DNA of 64,000 nt from Methanooceanicella nereidis (GCF_021023085.1 NZ_PGCK01000007.1:1-64000), one strand, 5' to 3'; counted from the stretch's first letter, positions 17,610-26,375 are shown. The notes: generated from the letters alone by a model not told the origin. A program made the numbers and translations.

Positions 17610-18992
17610 ATGATCTTTGAGAGGATAAAGTCCGAAGGTCTCGCCCACAACTCTTATTTCATCAGTTCAGGCAATGAGGCGGCAGTGATCGACCCCCGGC
17701 GTGATATTGACATTTACACGGATATTGCCCGTCGAAATTGTACTTCTATTAAATATATTTTCGAAACACATCGTAACGAGGACTATGTGATCGGCTCCAC
17801 AGAGCTTAAAGCGGTGACGGGAGCAGCTATTTGCCACGGTAAAGGTCTTGATTTCAAATATGGTGACATATCGGTCAAAGAAGGAGATACTTTTGAGGTC
17901 GGAAGCTTAATGTTCAGATCCCTGGAAACACCAGGGCATACCCCCGAAAGCATAACCTATGTCCTTTATGAAAAGAGCGCTCCGAACTATCCGTTCATGG
18001 CCTTTACGGGTGACGTATTGTTTATCGGTAGTGTCGGAAGGACCGATCTCTGGAAGGATAAAGAGACCGCGTCCGGCATATTATATGATAGCATCATGAA
18101 TAAGGTCCTACCGCTCGGGGACAGTGTCATAGTATGCCCTGCTCACGGGGCCGGATCAGTGTGCGGGCCGGGAATAAGCTCCCGCGAGCAAAGCACTGTC
18201 GGCTATGAAAAAGCTACTAACCCGTACCTGAAACTGAGCCGTGAGGAGTTCGTGGCAAAAAAGGTCGCAGAGCCTCTTGACGTGCCATATTACTTCAAGC
18301 GTATGGAGGCCTATAATAAAGACGGGCCTCCCGTAACAGGAGGGCCGCCTGCATGCGCCCCGATGGGCCCGGAAGAATTTAAGAGTCTATCTTCCGAAGG
18401 CATTATCATCGATACGCGAATGCCGCATGACTATGCCGCCCATATAGCCGGATCCTATAATATATGGCTTAAAGGCATGGCTTTATTCCCCGGCTGGATC
18501 GTCGATCATGTTAAGCCGATTTATCTCGTGACCGGGAGAGACGATGACGTTTTTGAGGCTGTTAAATATCTTTACAGGATAGGGCTCGAAAATGTAAAAG
18601 GATACCTGTGCGGCGGATTTACTGAATGGGTCGAAAAAGGCTATGATATTGAGTATGTGGGACTATTATCGGTCGACTCGCTGGCCGTGATGCTGGGCAA
18701 AGGAGATGTCGGGCTGCTAGATGTCCGTAGCGATATAGAATGGAATACAGGGCATATTAGGGAAGCCAGGCATATCTTCGTGGGAGAACTTGAGAGCAGG
18801 ATCGGAGAAGTGCCTAAAGAAAAGCCGATAGCCTGTCTTTGCAGCACCGGCAGGCGTGCAAGCCTCGGCTCCAGTATCCTGAAAAGATCTGGCATCGGAT
18901 CCGTCTATACGGTACTTGGCAGCATGAAGGCGTGGATGAATAAAGACTACCCTGTTGTCAACGAAAAACTAATGGAAAGAAAAGGCAAATGA
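17610..18992 (+). CDS. MBL-fold/double-rhodanese protein, persulfide-dioxygenase-like
   Basis: About 460 residues. An N-terminal metallo-beta-lactamase domain (about 1-245) is followed by two rhodanese domains. The first metal motif reads THRNEDY instead of HxHxDH. His54, the GHT His (LETPGHTPES) and the GD Asp (FTGDVLFIG) remain, which are the positions that bind the single iron in ETHE1-type persulfide dioxygenases. The first rhodanese (about 245-345) has no Cys in its active loop (VTGRDDDV) and is probably inactive. The second (about 355-445) has CLCSTGRRAS and should be active. A role in persulfide or sulfur handling is likely. The start is uncertain: an ATG at 17580 would add ten hydrophobic residues. 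Confidence 0.82.
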   Translation: MIFERIKSEGLAHNSYFISSGNEAAVIDPRRDIDIYTDIARRNCTSIKYIFETHRNEDYVIGSTELKAVTGAAICHGKGLDFKYGDISVKEGDTFEVGSLMFRSLETPGHTPESITYVLYEKSAPNYPFMAFTGDVLFIGSVGRTDLWKDKETASGILYDSIMNKVLPLGDSVIVCPAHGAGSVCGPGISSREQSTVGYEKATNPYLKLSREEFVAKKVAEPLDVPYYFKRMEAYNKDGPPVTGGPPACAPMGPEEFKSLSSEGIIIDTRMPHDYAAHIAGSYNIWLKGMALFPGWIVDHVKPIYLVTGRDDDVFEAVKYLYRIGLENVKGYLCGGFTEWVEKGYDIEYVGLLSVDSLAVMLGKGDVGLLDVRSDIEWNTGHIREARHIFVGELESRIGEVPKEKPIACLCSTGRRASLGSSILKRSGIGSVYTVLGSMKAWMNKDYPVVNEKLMERKGK

Positions 18993-19328
18993 CAGGCTAA
19001 GCGGGGTGTCCCGTTTATTTGTTGGTTTAAATGATCATTGCCTTATCCGATAGTATGTGATATGACATGCTGTGCCTGAATGCGATGCATTCTCATCTCA
19101 AAGACTTAAAGAACACCTCAAAGAACTCAACGTTTCTCTTAAAATGCTTTGAGTCTTTTAGATGAACGTTAATTACACCAATGTACTGCCCGCTGGATCA
19201 TATCCTTAACTACCTGTCGTATGATCTACGATCGAATTTATGGGATACACAACTAAAAAAGGATTAAAAAACGTGCTCAGGAAATAAAATAATAAAAAAA
19301 ATATTGGCGCTGTTAATTCTTCGCCACC
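18993..19328. other. Intergenic region between convergent genes
   Basis: No gene seen. A short hairpin (CGGG/CCCG at 19002-19013) followed by TTTATTTG could end the upstream transcript. Around 19095-19170 there is a weak inverted pair (CATCTCAAAGACTTA and GAGTCTTTTAGATG) with repeated CAAAGA words, possibly a decayed small repeat. Confidence 0.4.
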
Positions 19329-19616
19329 TTATTTTTTTCTCCTTTCAAACTCTTCGCGTATCTTCGCCAGAGGAATATCCTTTGAAGCTAACAGTATCAT
19401 AGTATGGAATATAAGGTCCGCGCATTCGCTCACTATCTCTTCCTCTTTGCCGTTCTTGGCAGCTATGATGACTTCCGTCGCCTCTTCCCCTATCTTTTCA
19501 AGCACCTTATCCAGGCCTTTCCTGTGGTTGTATATAGACGATACGTATGAGCCTTCCTTCGGGTTCACCTTACGGTCATATATCACGGAGTATACTTCAT
19601 CAAGGACATCGGACAT
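19329..19616 (-). CDS. hisE: Phosphoribosyl-ATP pyrophosphatase
   Basis: 95 residues, all-alpha MazG-like fold. Second step of histidine synthesis: hydrolysis of phosphoribosyl-ATP to phosphoribosyl-AMP. Diagnostic: SYVSSIYNHRKGLDKVLEKIGEEATEV and ECADLIFHTMILLASKDI with the metal-binding Glu/Asp residues. The ATG at 19616 lies one base after the stop of the CBS gene (TAAG-ATG), so the pair is translationally coupled. A GTG at 19625 is also in frame. Other his genes are not in this window. Confidence 0.94.
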   Translation of the reverse strand: MSDVLDEVYSVIYDRKVNPKEGSYVSSIYNHRKGLDKVLEKIGEEATEVIIAAKNGKEEEIVSECADLIFHTMILLASKDIPLAKIREEFERRKK

Positions 19617-19617
19617 C

Positions 19618-20457
19618 TTATCCACTTTCCACGCTCTTCTTTTCTATTTCCTCTAATGACCCTTTACTCTCTCTCATCATGAGCCTTTCCGTTATCTCGA
19701 TGAGCGGATGCTTCGCATAGTCAAGTATCTCTATATCGTCCAGAGTCTTTAATCCTGCGTCCCTGGCAGACCTTTCCATGCCTAAAGGTATCTCTTTCGA
19801 AAGCTCAAGTATATAAGCGTCGATCTTTTTTACGCCTATCCGCTTTGCAGCGACGACCCTGTGATGCCCGTCGGCCAGTATCAAAACGTTACTTGGCTTC
19901 CGTATGACAATTATAGGCTCTGCAAGTCCCTTCTTAAGCTCGTATATCCTTCCTTCAAGCTCATCTGCGAAGACTTTGGATTGTGTCGGCTTGAGATCGT
20001 TGATGTCGACCTCTCCGCGAGTTACGGTGATACTTATATTATGCAGTGTCTCCAGCGTCTTTTTAAGCTTCCAGACCTTCTGCGGGTCCGCCCTCTCGAT
20101 CTGTGAGCGTATGACGTCCGAGTTGGTTATGATCCCTACTAGCACCCCCGAGTCGTCTACGACAGGTAATTTACTTACACCAAGCCTGAATATGACCCTG
20201 GCCACTTCGTTGATCTCCATGCTGGGATGCGCTACAATTAGATTTTTGCTCATTACGTTCTTTATGAGCTCATCCGACTCACAAAGAAGCATGTCCAGAG
20301 AAGAGATGTATCCTTCGACCTTTCCGTCCCTTGTAACTGGAAAACCGTCATGGCCCGTCTCTCTTGTCAGTTTTATGACGTCCATTACCGTGTCATCAGG
20401 GGAGACGGTGATGACCTTGCCGGTCATATAGTCGCCTACTCTGAGTTTATCAGTCAT
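19618..20457 (-). CDS. CBS-domain protein with C-terminal ParB-like domain
   Basis: 279 residues. Two CBS motifs form a Bateman pair (about 5-120: VGDYMTGKVITVSPDDTVMDVI and NVMSKNLIVAHPSMEINEVA), which usually bind adenine nucleotides or SAM. The C-terminal part (about 145-230) resembles ParB/sulfiredoxin-type domains, with the phosphate-binding motif ILADGHHRVVAAKRIG. This archaeal arrangement is recurrent, but its function is not established. It directly precedes hisE, which acts on an adenine nucleotide. That neighbourhood is suggestive but not proof of a link. Confidence 0.8.
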   Translation of the reverse strand: MTDKLRVGDYMTGKVITVSPDDTVMDVIKLTRETGHDGFPVTRDGKVEGYISSLDMLLCESDELIKNVMSKNLIVAHPSMEINEVARVIFRLGVSKLPVVDDSGVLVGIITNSDVIRSQIERADPQKVWKLKKTLETLHNISITVTRGEVDINDLKPTQSKVFADELEGRIYELKKGLAEPIIVIRKPSNVLILADGHHRVVAAKRIGVKKIDAYILELSKEIPLGMERSARDAGLKTLDDIEILDYAKHPLIEITERLMMRESKGSLEEIEKKSVESG

Positions 20458-20556
20458 GTTTTACCAGCATACTAATTGTTCTTATATGACATAATCTTAT
20501 TGACAATTTTCACCGTAAATAATATCATAATGCCACCAGATATTATAAGCGGTAAT

Positions 20557-20823
20557 ATGTTAGATAAAAAGAGAGTTTTGGAGATGAGGGGACAGGCAGC
20601 AAACATTGAACCTGTTACCCAGATAGGCAAAAACGGCATCACCCCCTCTATCATCGAAGAGATCACGCGTCAGCTAAAGGATAACAAGCTCATCAAGATC
20701 AAGTTGTTAAAGAGCGCGGTCGAAGCGATGCCGCGTGAGGAGATCGCAAAGGAACTGGCGGAAAAGGCCGGTGCCGAGCTTATAGAGGTAAAGGGCAACA
20801 CGGTCGTGCTGTTCAGAAGATAA
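20557..20823 (+). CDS. YhbY/CRM-domain RNA-binding protein
   Basis: 88 residues, a single CRS1-YhbY (CRM) domain. The core pattern is RGQAANIEPVTQIGKNGITPSIIEEI, then a Lys-rich helix LKDNKLIKIKLL, and EVKGNTVVLFRR at the end. Bacterial YhbY binds pre-50S ribosomal RNA, and archaeal members are also taken to be ribosome-assembly factors. The ATG at 20557 was chosen because upstream codons encode a hydrophobic stretch outside the family. It is divergent from the CBS gene and is followed by the 1.1 kb repeat region. Confidence 0.9.
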   Translation: MLDKKRVLEMRGQAANIEPVTQIGKNGITPSIIEEITRQLKDNKLIKIKLLKSAVEAMPREEIAKELAEKAGAELIEVKGNTVVLFRR

Positions 20824-20954
20824 AACCGTGTAAGGATACAAAAACGTTAAGGACAGACCATGTTGTCTGTCCCCAAATAATACTTCTATTTTGGGAAATG
20901 AATGGGGCAGAAATTTTTTTGATTACCATATAAAATATCTGAAATAAAAGTCCA

Positions 20955-20994
20955 TACTTTTATTGCCACGAAGGCTACAAAGGGTCCACTATTT
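20955..20994. repeat. CACGAAGG-type repeat fragment beside copy B
   Basis: Short stretch with CCACGAAGGCTACAAAGGG and CACTATTTTTCACCACG, the word set of the other intergenic palindromes. It directly abuts repeat copy B on the side corresponding to the 866-940 fragment beside copy A. Confidence 0.5.
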
Positions 20995-21640
20995 TTCACC
21001 ACGAAATCTTTGATGAGCGGGTTCTTGCTCAGGTTTTAAGAATGAAAGAACGTGTCGTACCTACCGGTCTTTGAGATGAAGTTTTTTATGGTTGTGCCTG
21101 TCGGATGGCAGGTAGGCACGTAACCTCACAGAAACACGGAAACACAAATATTTTTTTATATGATATTTTAAGAGCTCAAAAAGCACTAAGAATTTACTCA
21201 CTAAATCACAAAGGGCTCTAGTATCACCGTCAACGCTCTAACACCTCTAACGCTCGGCTCAACGCACTAACCTCTCTAAGTCACCAACGCTAAAACAAGA
21301 CCCGAACATTCTCCAAGGGGCACGAAGGTCTGATTGCACGGTTGACGCTTACATGATCGATATACTCTTGTTGATGGATCAGGGATACACAAACCGGGAT
21401 ATTAAACCTTCGTGCCCTTGGAGAATGTTCGGGTCTTGTTTTAGCGTTAGTGACTTAGAGCACTTCGAGCATTAAGCCGAGCATTTGAGACTTTAGCGCG
21501 TTGACGGTGATACTAGAGCCCTTTGTGATTTGGTGAGCATTTTTTGTGATTTAGAGACCTTAAAAAATCATATAAAAAATTTTTGTGTTTCCGTGTTTCT
21601 GTGAGGTTATGTGTCCACCTGCCATCCGACAGGCACAACG
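20995..21640. repeat. Large palindromic intergenic repeat, copy B (inverted relative to copy A)
   Basis: Near-identical reverse complement of 213-865, including the asymmetric loop, which here reads from TCTGATTGCACGG to CCGGGATATTAAA. It is itself a giant imperfect hairpin (arms about 21090-21340 and 21390-21640). Differences between the copies are scattered single bases. No open reading frame is supported. Together with copy A it brackets about 20.1 kb in inverted orientation. Confidence 0.85.
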
Positions 21641-21719
21641 CCAGAACTCGATCACAGAACAGATGTAATATGTCCATTTTAACTGAGACCATCTAAAAGT
21701 TTTTCATGGGAGCGCTCTA

Positions 21720-21900
21720 TGGGCTCGAGGGTCCACTATTTTTCACCACGAAGCGCTCTATGGGCTCGAGGGTCCACAAATTTTTTTTAAAAATATGATA
21801 GCATTTAAAAAGAAGTCCTTTGTGAACCCTCGAGCCCGTCGCGCCCTTCGTGGTGGAAGCTGGTGGTCCTTGTTCGCCTTTGTAGTAGACAGGTTCTTGC
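21720..21900. repeat. CACGAAGG-type intergenic palindrome
   Basis: Contains two direct copies of GGGCTCGAGGGTCCAC (near 21721 and 21763) in the left half, an AT-rich centre, then the inverted version (GTGAACCCTCGAGCCC) with CGCCCTTCGTGGTGGAAG in the right half. The outer parts carry TTTCACCACGAAGCGCTC and TTCGCCTTTGTAGTAG. It is separate from copy B but in the same gap, and has no coding potential. Confidence 0.7.
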
Positions 21901-21952
21901 AACTCGATTCTCCTGATAAGAAATTAGGATCGTTTTAAAAATATGGACTATA

Positions 21953-22567
21953 TCACTCTTTTACCAGTATCGCTCTCGCAGGCGCCCCGTCACCGTACTG
22001 TATCTTTAATGGCAGGCATGCGAGAGTATACTCCCCCGGCTCGATGTCAGTCAGGTTCAATCCTTCGATCACCGTTACTTTTCCGCCCAGCAGGATCTTA
22101 TGCACGGGCTCACCTGACTCAAAGCCGGCTATCGACAGATAATCAATGCCTACTGTCTTCACGCCATTATCGACCAGCCATGTTGCAGCGCTTTCATCGA
22201 TATAGACATAATCTTTTACGAATTCCTGAGACTTCCAGAGCCCGGAATTTTTTGTCTTGAGGAGAATGATCTTTGACCGCGTATCACGGAGGTCATCTTT
22301 AGATATCACTTTATCGATATGTGTCAGATCGACCACTTCGGCTTTTCCGTACAGGTGGTCGAGGGGTATATCGTCAACTGTATATCCCCCGTGTATAAAA
22401 TGTATCGGGGGGTCCACATGCGTCCCGGTATGGGTGCCCATGCACATCATGGATACGTTCGCCGGATCATCGGGCATCGACAGTATCCTTTTTATGTCGG
22501 GTGGCGGATCGCCCGGAAATACCGGCATCCCGTTATAATAGCTTACGGAGATGTCATAGATCTTCAT
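21953..22567 (-). CDS. Cyclase family protein (kynurenine-formamidase-like)
   Basis: 204 residues. The motif GTHTGTHVDPPIHF near residues 44-57 is the HxGTHxDxPxHF metal site of the cyclase/KynB family, which hydrolyses amides or lactones such as N-formylkynurenine. Also seen: VDLTHIDKVIS and TVGIDYLSIAGFESGEPVH near the C-terminal third. The true substrate is unknown, since the tryptophan-degradation genes that normally accompany KynB are absent here. The ATG follows directly on the TAG stop of the PfkB gene, so the two are cotranscribed. Confidence 0.85.
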   Translation of the reverse strand: MKIYDISVSYYNGMPVFPGDPPPDIKRILSMPDDPANVSMMCMGTHTGTHVDPPIHFIHGGYTVDDIPLDHLYGKAEVVDLTHIDKVISKDDLRDTRSKIILLKTKNSGLWKSQEFVKDYVYIDESAATWLVDNGVKTVGIDYLSIAGFESGEPVHKILLGGKVTVIEGLNLTDIEPGEYTLACLPLKIQYGDGAPARAILVKE

Positions 22568-23518
22568 CTATAATCCCTCATATCCCCTTTCCTTAAGGAA
22601 TGCGTTAACCTGGTCTCTTGTCGCGTATGTAGACCATCCTACGCCGCCGACCTTTAAGGCTGCAGTGGCGCTGCCTATTATCGCGCACATCCTGAGGTCT
22701 TTTCCGCTGATATATGCGCTTATGAACCCTGCGTTAAAGTTATCTCCCGCACCGGTCGTATCAACCACTTTAACATCGAATGCAGGCACCATCTCCATCA
22801 TGTCCTTACTGGCTATGAGGCTTCCGTTCCTCCCCATCTTGATGGCGGCGACCTTGATCCCCATACCAAGAAGTATATCGGCGACTTTCTCCGGCTTCAT
22901 CGTCTCTTTTACGCCCAGTATCTTTCTGGCTTCATCGATATTCGGCACGAATATGTCCGTCTTTGGAAGAATATCAAATAACGGCTCCGTAGTCTCCTTA
23001 ATAAATCCCATGGGGTCCCATCCCGTATCAAAAGACACCTTTATGCCTGCCCTGTGAAGCACATCTATAAGGCTGCTATAGTCCGGCCTCAGGCTTTCGA
23101 GCAAATAGTATGAGGGCAGATGGACAATGTCCGCCTCTATTTTTGAAATGTCTATGTCGTTTATGTTAAAAGTGCTGTTCTCTCCCCTGAAACTGATAAA
23201 CGATCTTTCGATACCCTCGACGATCGCTACAGTGACGCCAGTCTTATTATTTGTGAGCTTGACGTTCTTTGTGTTAACCTTGTTATCCTCTAATTCAATG
23301 AGGACATAGGAGCCGAAGACATCGTCGCCTACTTTTCCGAAAAGCCGGATGTCCATACCAAGCCTTGCACAGGATAATGCAAAGTTCGCAGAACAGCCTC
23401 CTCCGTGCACCTCAAAGTTGTCGGTCACGACCTGCTTTCCAAGAGCGGGCATTTTATCTATTCTGGTTATAAGGTCGACGTTAACGTCGCCTATAGTGGC
23501 TATCCTGGGTTTTGGCAC
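22568..23518 (-). CDS. PfkB-family carbohydrate kinase
   Basis: 316 residues, full ribokinase fold. The N-terminal signature is GGGCSANFALSCARLG with FGKVGDDVFGSYV, and the C-terminal signature is DTTGAGDNFNAGFISAYISG, with the catalytic Asp in GAGD. It transfers phosphate from ATP to a sugar or nucleoside hydroxyl; the substrate cannot be deduced. It is translationally coupled to a cyclase-family hydrolase, so the two may act in the same small catabolic route. Confidence 0.88.
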   Translation of the reverse strand: MPKPRIATIGDVNVDLITRIDKMPALGKQVVTDNFEVHGGGCSANFALSCARLGMDIRLFGKVGDDVFGSYVLIELEDNKVNTKNVKLTNNKTGVTVAIVEGIERSFISFRGENSTFNINDIDISKIEADIVHLPSYYLLESLRPDYSSLIDVLHRAGIKVSFDTGWDPMGFIKETTEPLFDILPKTDIFVPNIDEARKILGVKETMKPEKVADILLGMGIKVAAIKMGRNGSLIASKDMMEMVPAFDVKVVDTTGAGDNFNAGFISAYISGKDLRMCAIIGSATAALKVGGVGWSTYATRDQVNAFLKERGYEGL

Positions 23519-23628
23519 GTTTAATAATATATATTAAAAGAAAATAAATTTACCTGTGTTATTGTGATGATAAAATCAAAGAGATTATTCATTCATCTCT
23601 ATAATTTTTGGTTTTGCAAAAAGATCTT

Positions 23629-23708
23629 AACTCCCCATAAGGCCATCGCGCCTTCGACCCTCCCAAATCTCCGACGCTTTATTCGCATAAAAGGCCTTAT
23701 GAGGAGTT
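23629..23708. repeat. Long intergenic hairpin
   Basis: Sixteen-base arms with one mismatch, AACTCCCCATAAGGCC at 23629-23644 and GGCCTTATGAGGAGTT at 23693-23708, around a 48-base loop. It lies between the PfkB gene start and the stop of the small Cys-rich gene. It could be a terminator or processed RNA element for the Cys-rich gene, or a small mobile palindrome. Confidence 0.6.
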
Positions 23709-23763
23709 CTTATAATGGTGATAAGGCGAATTGCTCTTTGAATATAGATCTATACCGGGAACA

Positions 23764-23943
23764 TTATGTCTTAATGAATCTTACGACATAGAATGCTTCG
23801 CATTTACACTGGCACTTACAGTTCTCATCAGTGTTGCTGACACAATATGATCCGTCAATAAGTGGCACTATAGGCGAACTTATGGTCGCCGTCCTTATCC
23901 TGCCGCAGTCCCTGCACTGGATCTCCAATTCCATTGAAACCAT
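23764..23943 (-). CDS. Small Cys-rich putative zinc-binding protein
   Basis: 59 residues, read directly from the minus strand. The sequence has CRDCGR near residue 10, one Cys in DGSYCVSN near 34, and a dense cluster NCKCQCKCEAF near 42-51, then ends VVRFIKT. Eight-residue spacing and paired Cys suggest a zinc ribbon or Fe-S site. The ATG at 23943 has GAGGA about ten bases upstream; an internal ATG at 23934 is also possible. I do not recognise the family. It stands alone in a 640 bp gap, followed by a long hairpin at 23629-23708. Confidence 0.7.
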   Translation of the reverse strand: MVSMELEIQCRDCGRIRTATISSPIVPLIDGSYCVSNTDENCKCQCKCEAFYVVRFIKT

Positions 23944-24159
23944 CTGATCAATTCCTCTATAACGACATACTATTAAGTAGTAATTAATTATGTTGGTCTT
24001 AAGTTAATTATAAAAGCTGTATATATGGGAATTATCCTGCCGGGCCAGCGGATGATGATACGGCCGATCCTTAAATGTGCAAATAAGTAGCCCTTACTCA
24101 CTTATGGCTAACACTAATATATGGGCACTGACAATTATTGCGCTTATAAGGTGTTAAAA

Positions 24160-24789
24160 ATGGAGTATAATGTCTTACTATTATATCTATTAGGGTTCCT
24201 GGGCCCGTTATTGATATATCTTACACGGTATGTCGCAAGGGGCAGGACGAAAGACATGACAAGGCTTTGGTTTGTCACGTTCTTCGCGTTCATCATTTTC
24301 TACTGGCTTGCCGGAAATGACTATATCATCAGTAACGTTGAGCCTATAGGATATGCGCTTTTATGGCCTGTAGTAGCGATATTGTCCTTCTGGGCCGTAT
24401 TCAAGCTCACGGAAAAAGAGCCGTCTCCCATACCTTTCTTTGACTGGATGGTATCTTTCCTGATCGCCGCTCTGTTCGCTTTCCTGCTTGACGGCATCGC
24501 CGGAGCTATGGGATGGTACACGTATAATCCGGCCATGATAGACGCCACGGCCATTATGAACCCGATCAGCGGCACAAAAACGCCTGCTGTGATCCCGTTA
24601 ATGCTTGGAATATTATTAATGGGCGTCCACTTCCTTGCGATGAAATTCCATACGATCCTTAAGGAAAAGATGAAAGTAAGCGAATCCTCGACAACATTAC
24701 TTCTCTCAGGACTGGCAGTCATCCTCGGAGGGCTGTTGTGGATCGTTACGGAATTTGTGATGGGTGTGGCAAAAGAGATTTTCTTATAG
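24160..24789 (+). CDS. Uncharacterised six-helix membrane protein
   Basis: 209 residues with about six membrane helices and short loops. A WYTYNPAM segment lies between helices 4 and 5, and the final helix holds WIVTEFVMGV. No family recognised. The ATG at 24160 is preferred because AAGGTG lies seven bases upstream; an ATG at 24121 would add thirteen polar residues. It has its own AT-rich promoter region and is followed by a repeat-bearing gap. Confidence 0.7.
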   Translation: MEYNVLLLYLLGFLGPLLIYLTRYVARGRTKDMTRLWFVTFFAFIIFYWLAGNDYIISNVEPIGYALLWPVVAILSFWAVFKLTEKEPSPIPFFDWMVSFLIAALFAFLLDGIAGAMGWYTYNPAMIDATAIMNPISGTKTPAVIPLMLGILLMGVHFLAMKFHTILKEKMKVSESSTTLLLSGLAVILGGLLWIVTEFVMGVAKEIFL

Positions 24790-24974
24790 GTATCAATAAA
24801 CCTCAGGAAAGTCTTTTTTTCTTTTATTATTATCATCATCTAATCGCTGTTTTCTGAATTTGTGTTTACCTGTTCCTGAAAAAACTTCAGCTAAGTGCTG
24901 TGTTCCGTAATTTCTATAGCATATATGTAATTCATCTATGGTCAAATCCAATAAAAAGGCACCATGGGGCATTA

Positions 24975-25195
24975 TATTCTCACCACGAAGTGCTCTAAGC
25001 AACTACTGGGCTCGAAGGTCCACTATTTTTCACCACGAAGCGCACGAAGGCGAGTAAGATGCACAAATTTTTTTATGTATATGCTAATCCTCCTGAAAAA
25101 GTCCTTTGTGTTCCCTTGTGCTCCTTTGTGCGCTTTGTGGTGGAAGCTGGTGGTCCTTGCTCGCCTTTGTGCGCTTTGTGGTGGAAGAGACGATA
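24975..25195. repeat. CACGAAGG-type intergenic palindrome
   Basis: Imperfect palindrome. The left half has CACCACGAAGTGCTCTAAG, GGTCCACTATTTTTCACC and CACGAAGCGCACGAAGGCGA. The centre is AT-rich. The right half has CTTTGTGCGCTTTGTGGTGG twice, separated by AAGCTGGTGGTCCTTGCTC. No gene is supported in the rest of 24790-25343. Confidence 0.75.
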
Positions 25196-25343
25196 AAATA
25201 AAACTATGAACTAATAGGACACTTAACTAAGAACATTATCAAAGAAGCCAAAGACTAAAAGAGATTAGATAAATTATCTGAAGATAGGAAGAACAATAAA
25301 ATTAAAAGAAAGCCATGAGTTCCATACTATGGCTCAAAGCTAT

Positions 25344-26375
25344 CTATGCGATGTTATTTCTTTTTAGCTTTAATTTCCCGACCTTCTCGACGTCCTTCAT
25401 GCTGACGCCTTCCTGCGTCTCGACAAGGCCGACATCAACTGCCGCGTTGAACAACCCTTTTCCTTCCACGGTCCTTATTATGACAGTGCTCGAGCCGGGT
25501 TTGCTGCCGACGCTACCGACAGATATGTCAGAATACTTTGAAGTGAAATCGGCACATGCGTGGCATCCGGGTTTTATATGGTATGCAAGACTCTGTAATG
25601 GTATCGACTTCACGTCCCCGCCTCGTAAGGTGACGGTAAGCTTACCTTCGCCTGCATTCATTTTCTCGATGTCCCACGATGATATGCCAAGCTTCGAAAC
25701 TACTTCCGAGACCATTGAATCGCTGAATGACTCGAAACAGAATAAGCCGATAGTGAACCTTAGTTTTTTAGAGAACTTTTGAGCGTATTCATTTCCGGAC
25801 TTTCTTAAAAGTCCCATCGCTTCTATCGCGCACGGTGTTCCCACTAACGCCACGTTCCTTATGGACGGGTCTTCTGCTATCTCTTTAAATGATTCAATGA
25901 CAGCGTTGCTGTCATATTTGCTTCCTGCGGACCTTAAGACGTCATCTGCATCGTAGGCGACCATGGGATATGCTTTCTGCGCCCACCTGTCGCTTCCCAT
26001 TACCAGGGCGCAGTCAATGAAATCCTCCTCAAGGGCCGTTATCAATAAGGACGATACTACTCCGCCGTTTTGTGAACGCGAGTTCTCCAACAGGGACCTG
26101 GCGCTTAAAATATCGATATGATCCCCTATGATCTCCGGTGACCTTAATGCTGTCATGTTTGCCGGTGTTCTCGGGCATATGTCCATGCATACCTTACAGT
26201 CAACGCACGGGGTGATCTGATACGGCCTGTTCAGCTCTTCATCGTATGCGATCGTGTTTGATGGACATATGGTTAAACATGCACGGCATCCCGCGCACAC
26301 ATCCTTGTTCCATACAGTGTTCTCTAATTCCTGGACCGGGAGGATCACCGGTTTTGAAGAAGCATTTTCTAGCAT
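25344..26375 (-). CDS. F420 hydrogenase/dehydrogenase beta-subunit-like iron-sulfur protein
   Basis: 343 residues. Two N-terminal [4Fe-4S] motifs (CAGCRACLTICP near 27, CVDCKVCMDICP near 58) precede an FrhB-type domain that in relatives binds FAD and exchanges electrons with coenzyme F420. Markers are SQNGGVVSSLLITAL, VALVGTPCAIEAM and the Cys pair GCHACADFTSKYSDISVGSVG near residue 280. It probably moves electrons between F420 and ferredoxin or another partner, but no dedicated hydrogenase or dehydrogenase subunit is adjacent. The ATG at 26375 has AGGTGG just upstream; the GTG at 26384 overlaps that site. Confidence 0.88.
   Translation of the reverse strand: MLENASSKPVILPVQELENTVWNKDVCAGCRACLTICPSNTIAYDEELNRPYQITPCVDCKVCMDICPRTPANMTALRSPEIIGDHIDILSARSLLENSRSQNGGVVSSLLITALEEDFIDCALVMGSDRWAQKAYPMVAYDADDVLRSAGSKYDSNAVIESFKEIAEDPSIRNVALVGTPCAIEAMGLLRKSGNEYAQKFSKKLRFTIGLFCFESFSDSMVSEVVSKLGISSWDIEKMNAGEGKLTVTLRGGDVKSIPLQSLAYHIKPGCHACADFTSKYSDISVGSVGSKPGSSTVIIRTVEGKGLFNAAVDVGLVETQEGVSMKDVEKVGKLKLKRNNIA

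Noticed and set aside
24793-24972. 59-codon minus-strand frame beginning at the edge of a repeat element
   Set aside because: Codon use is AT-rich and unlike the neighbours, there is no ribosome site or family resemblance, and its start lies at the border of the palindrome.
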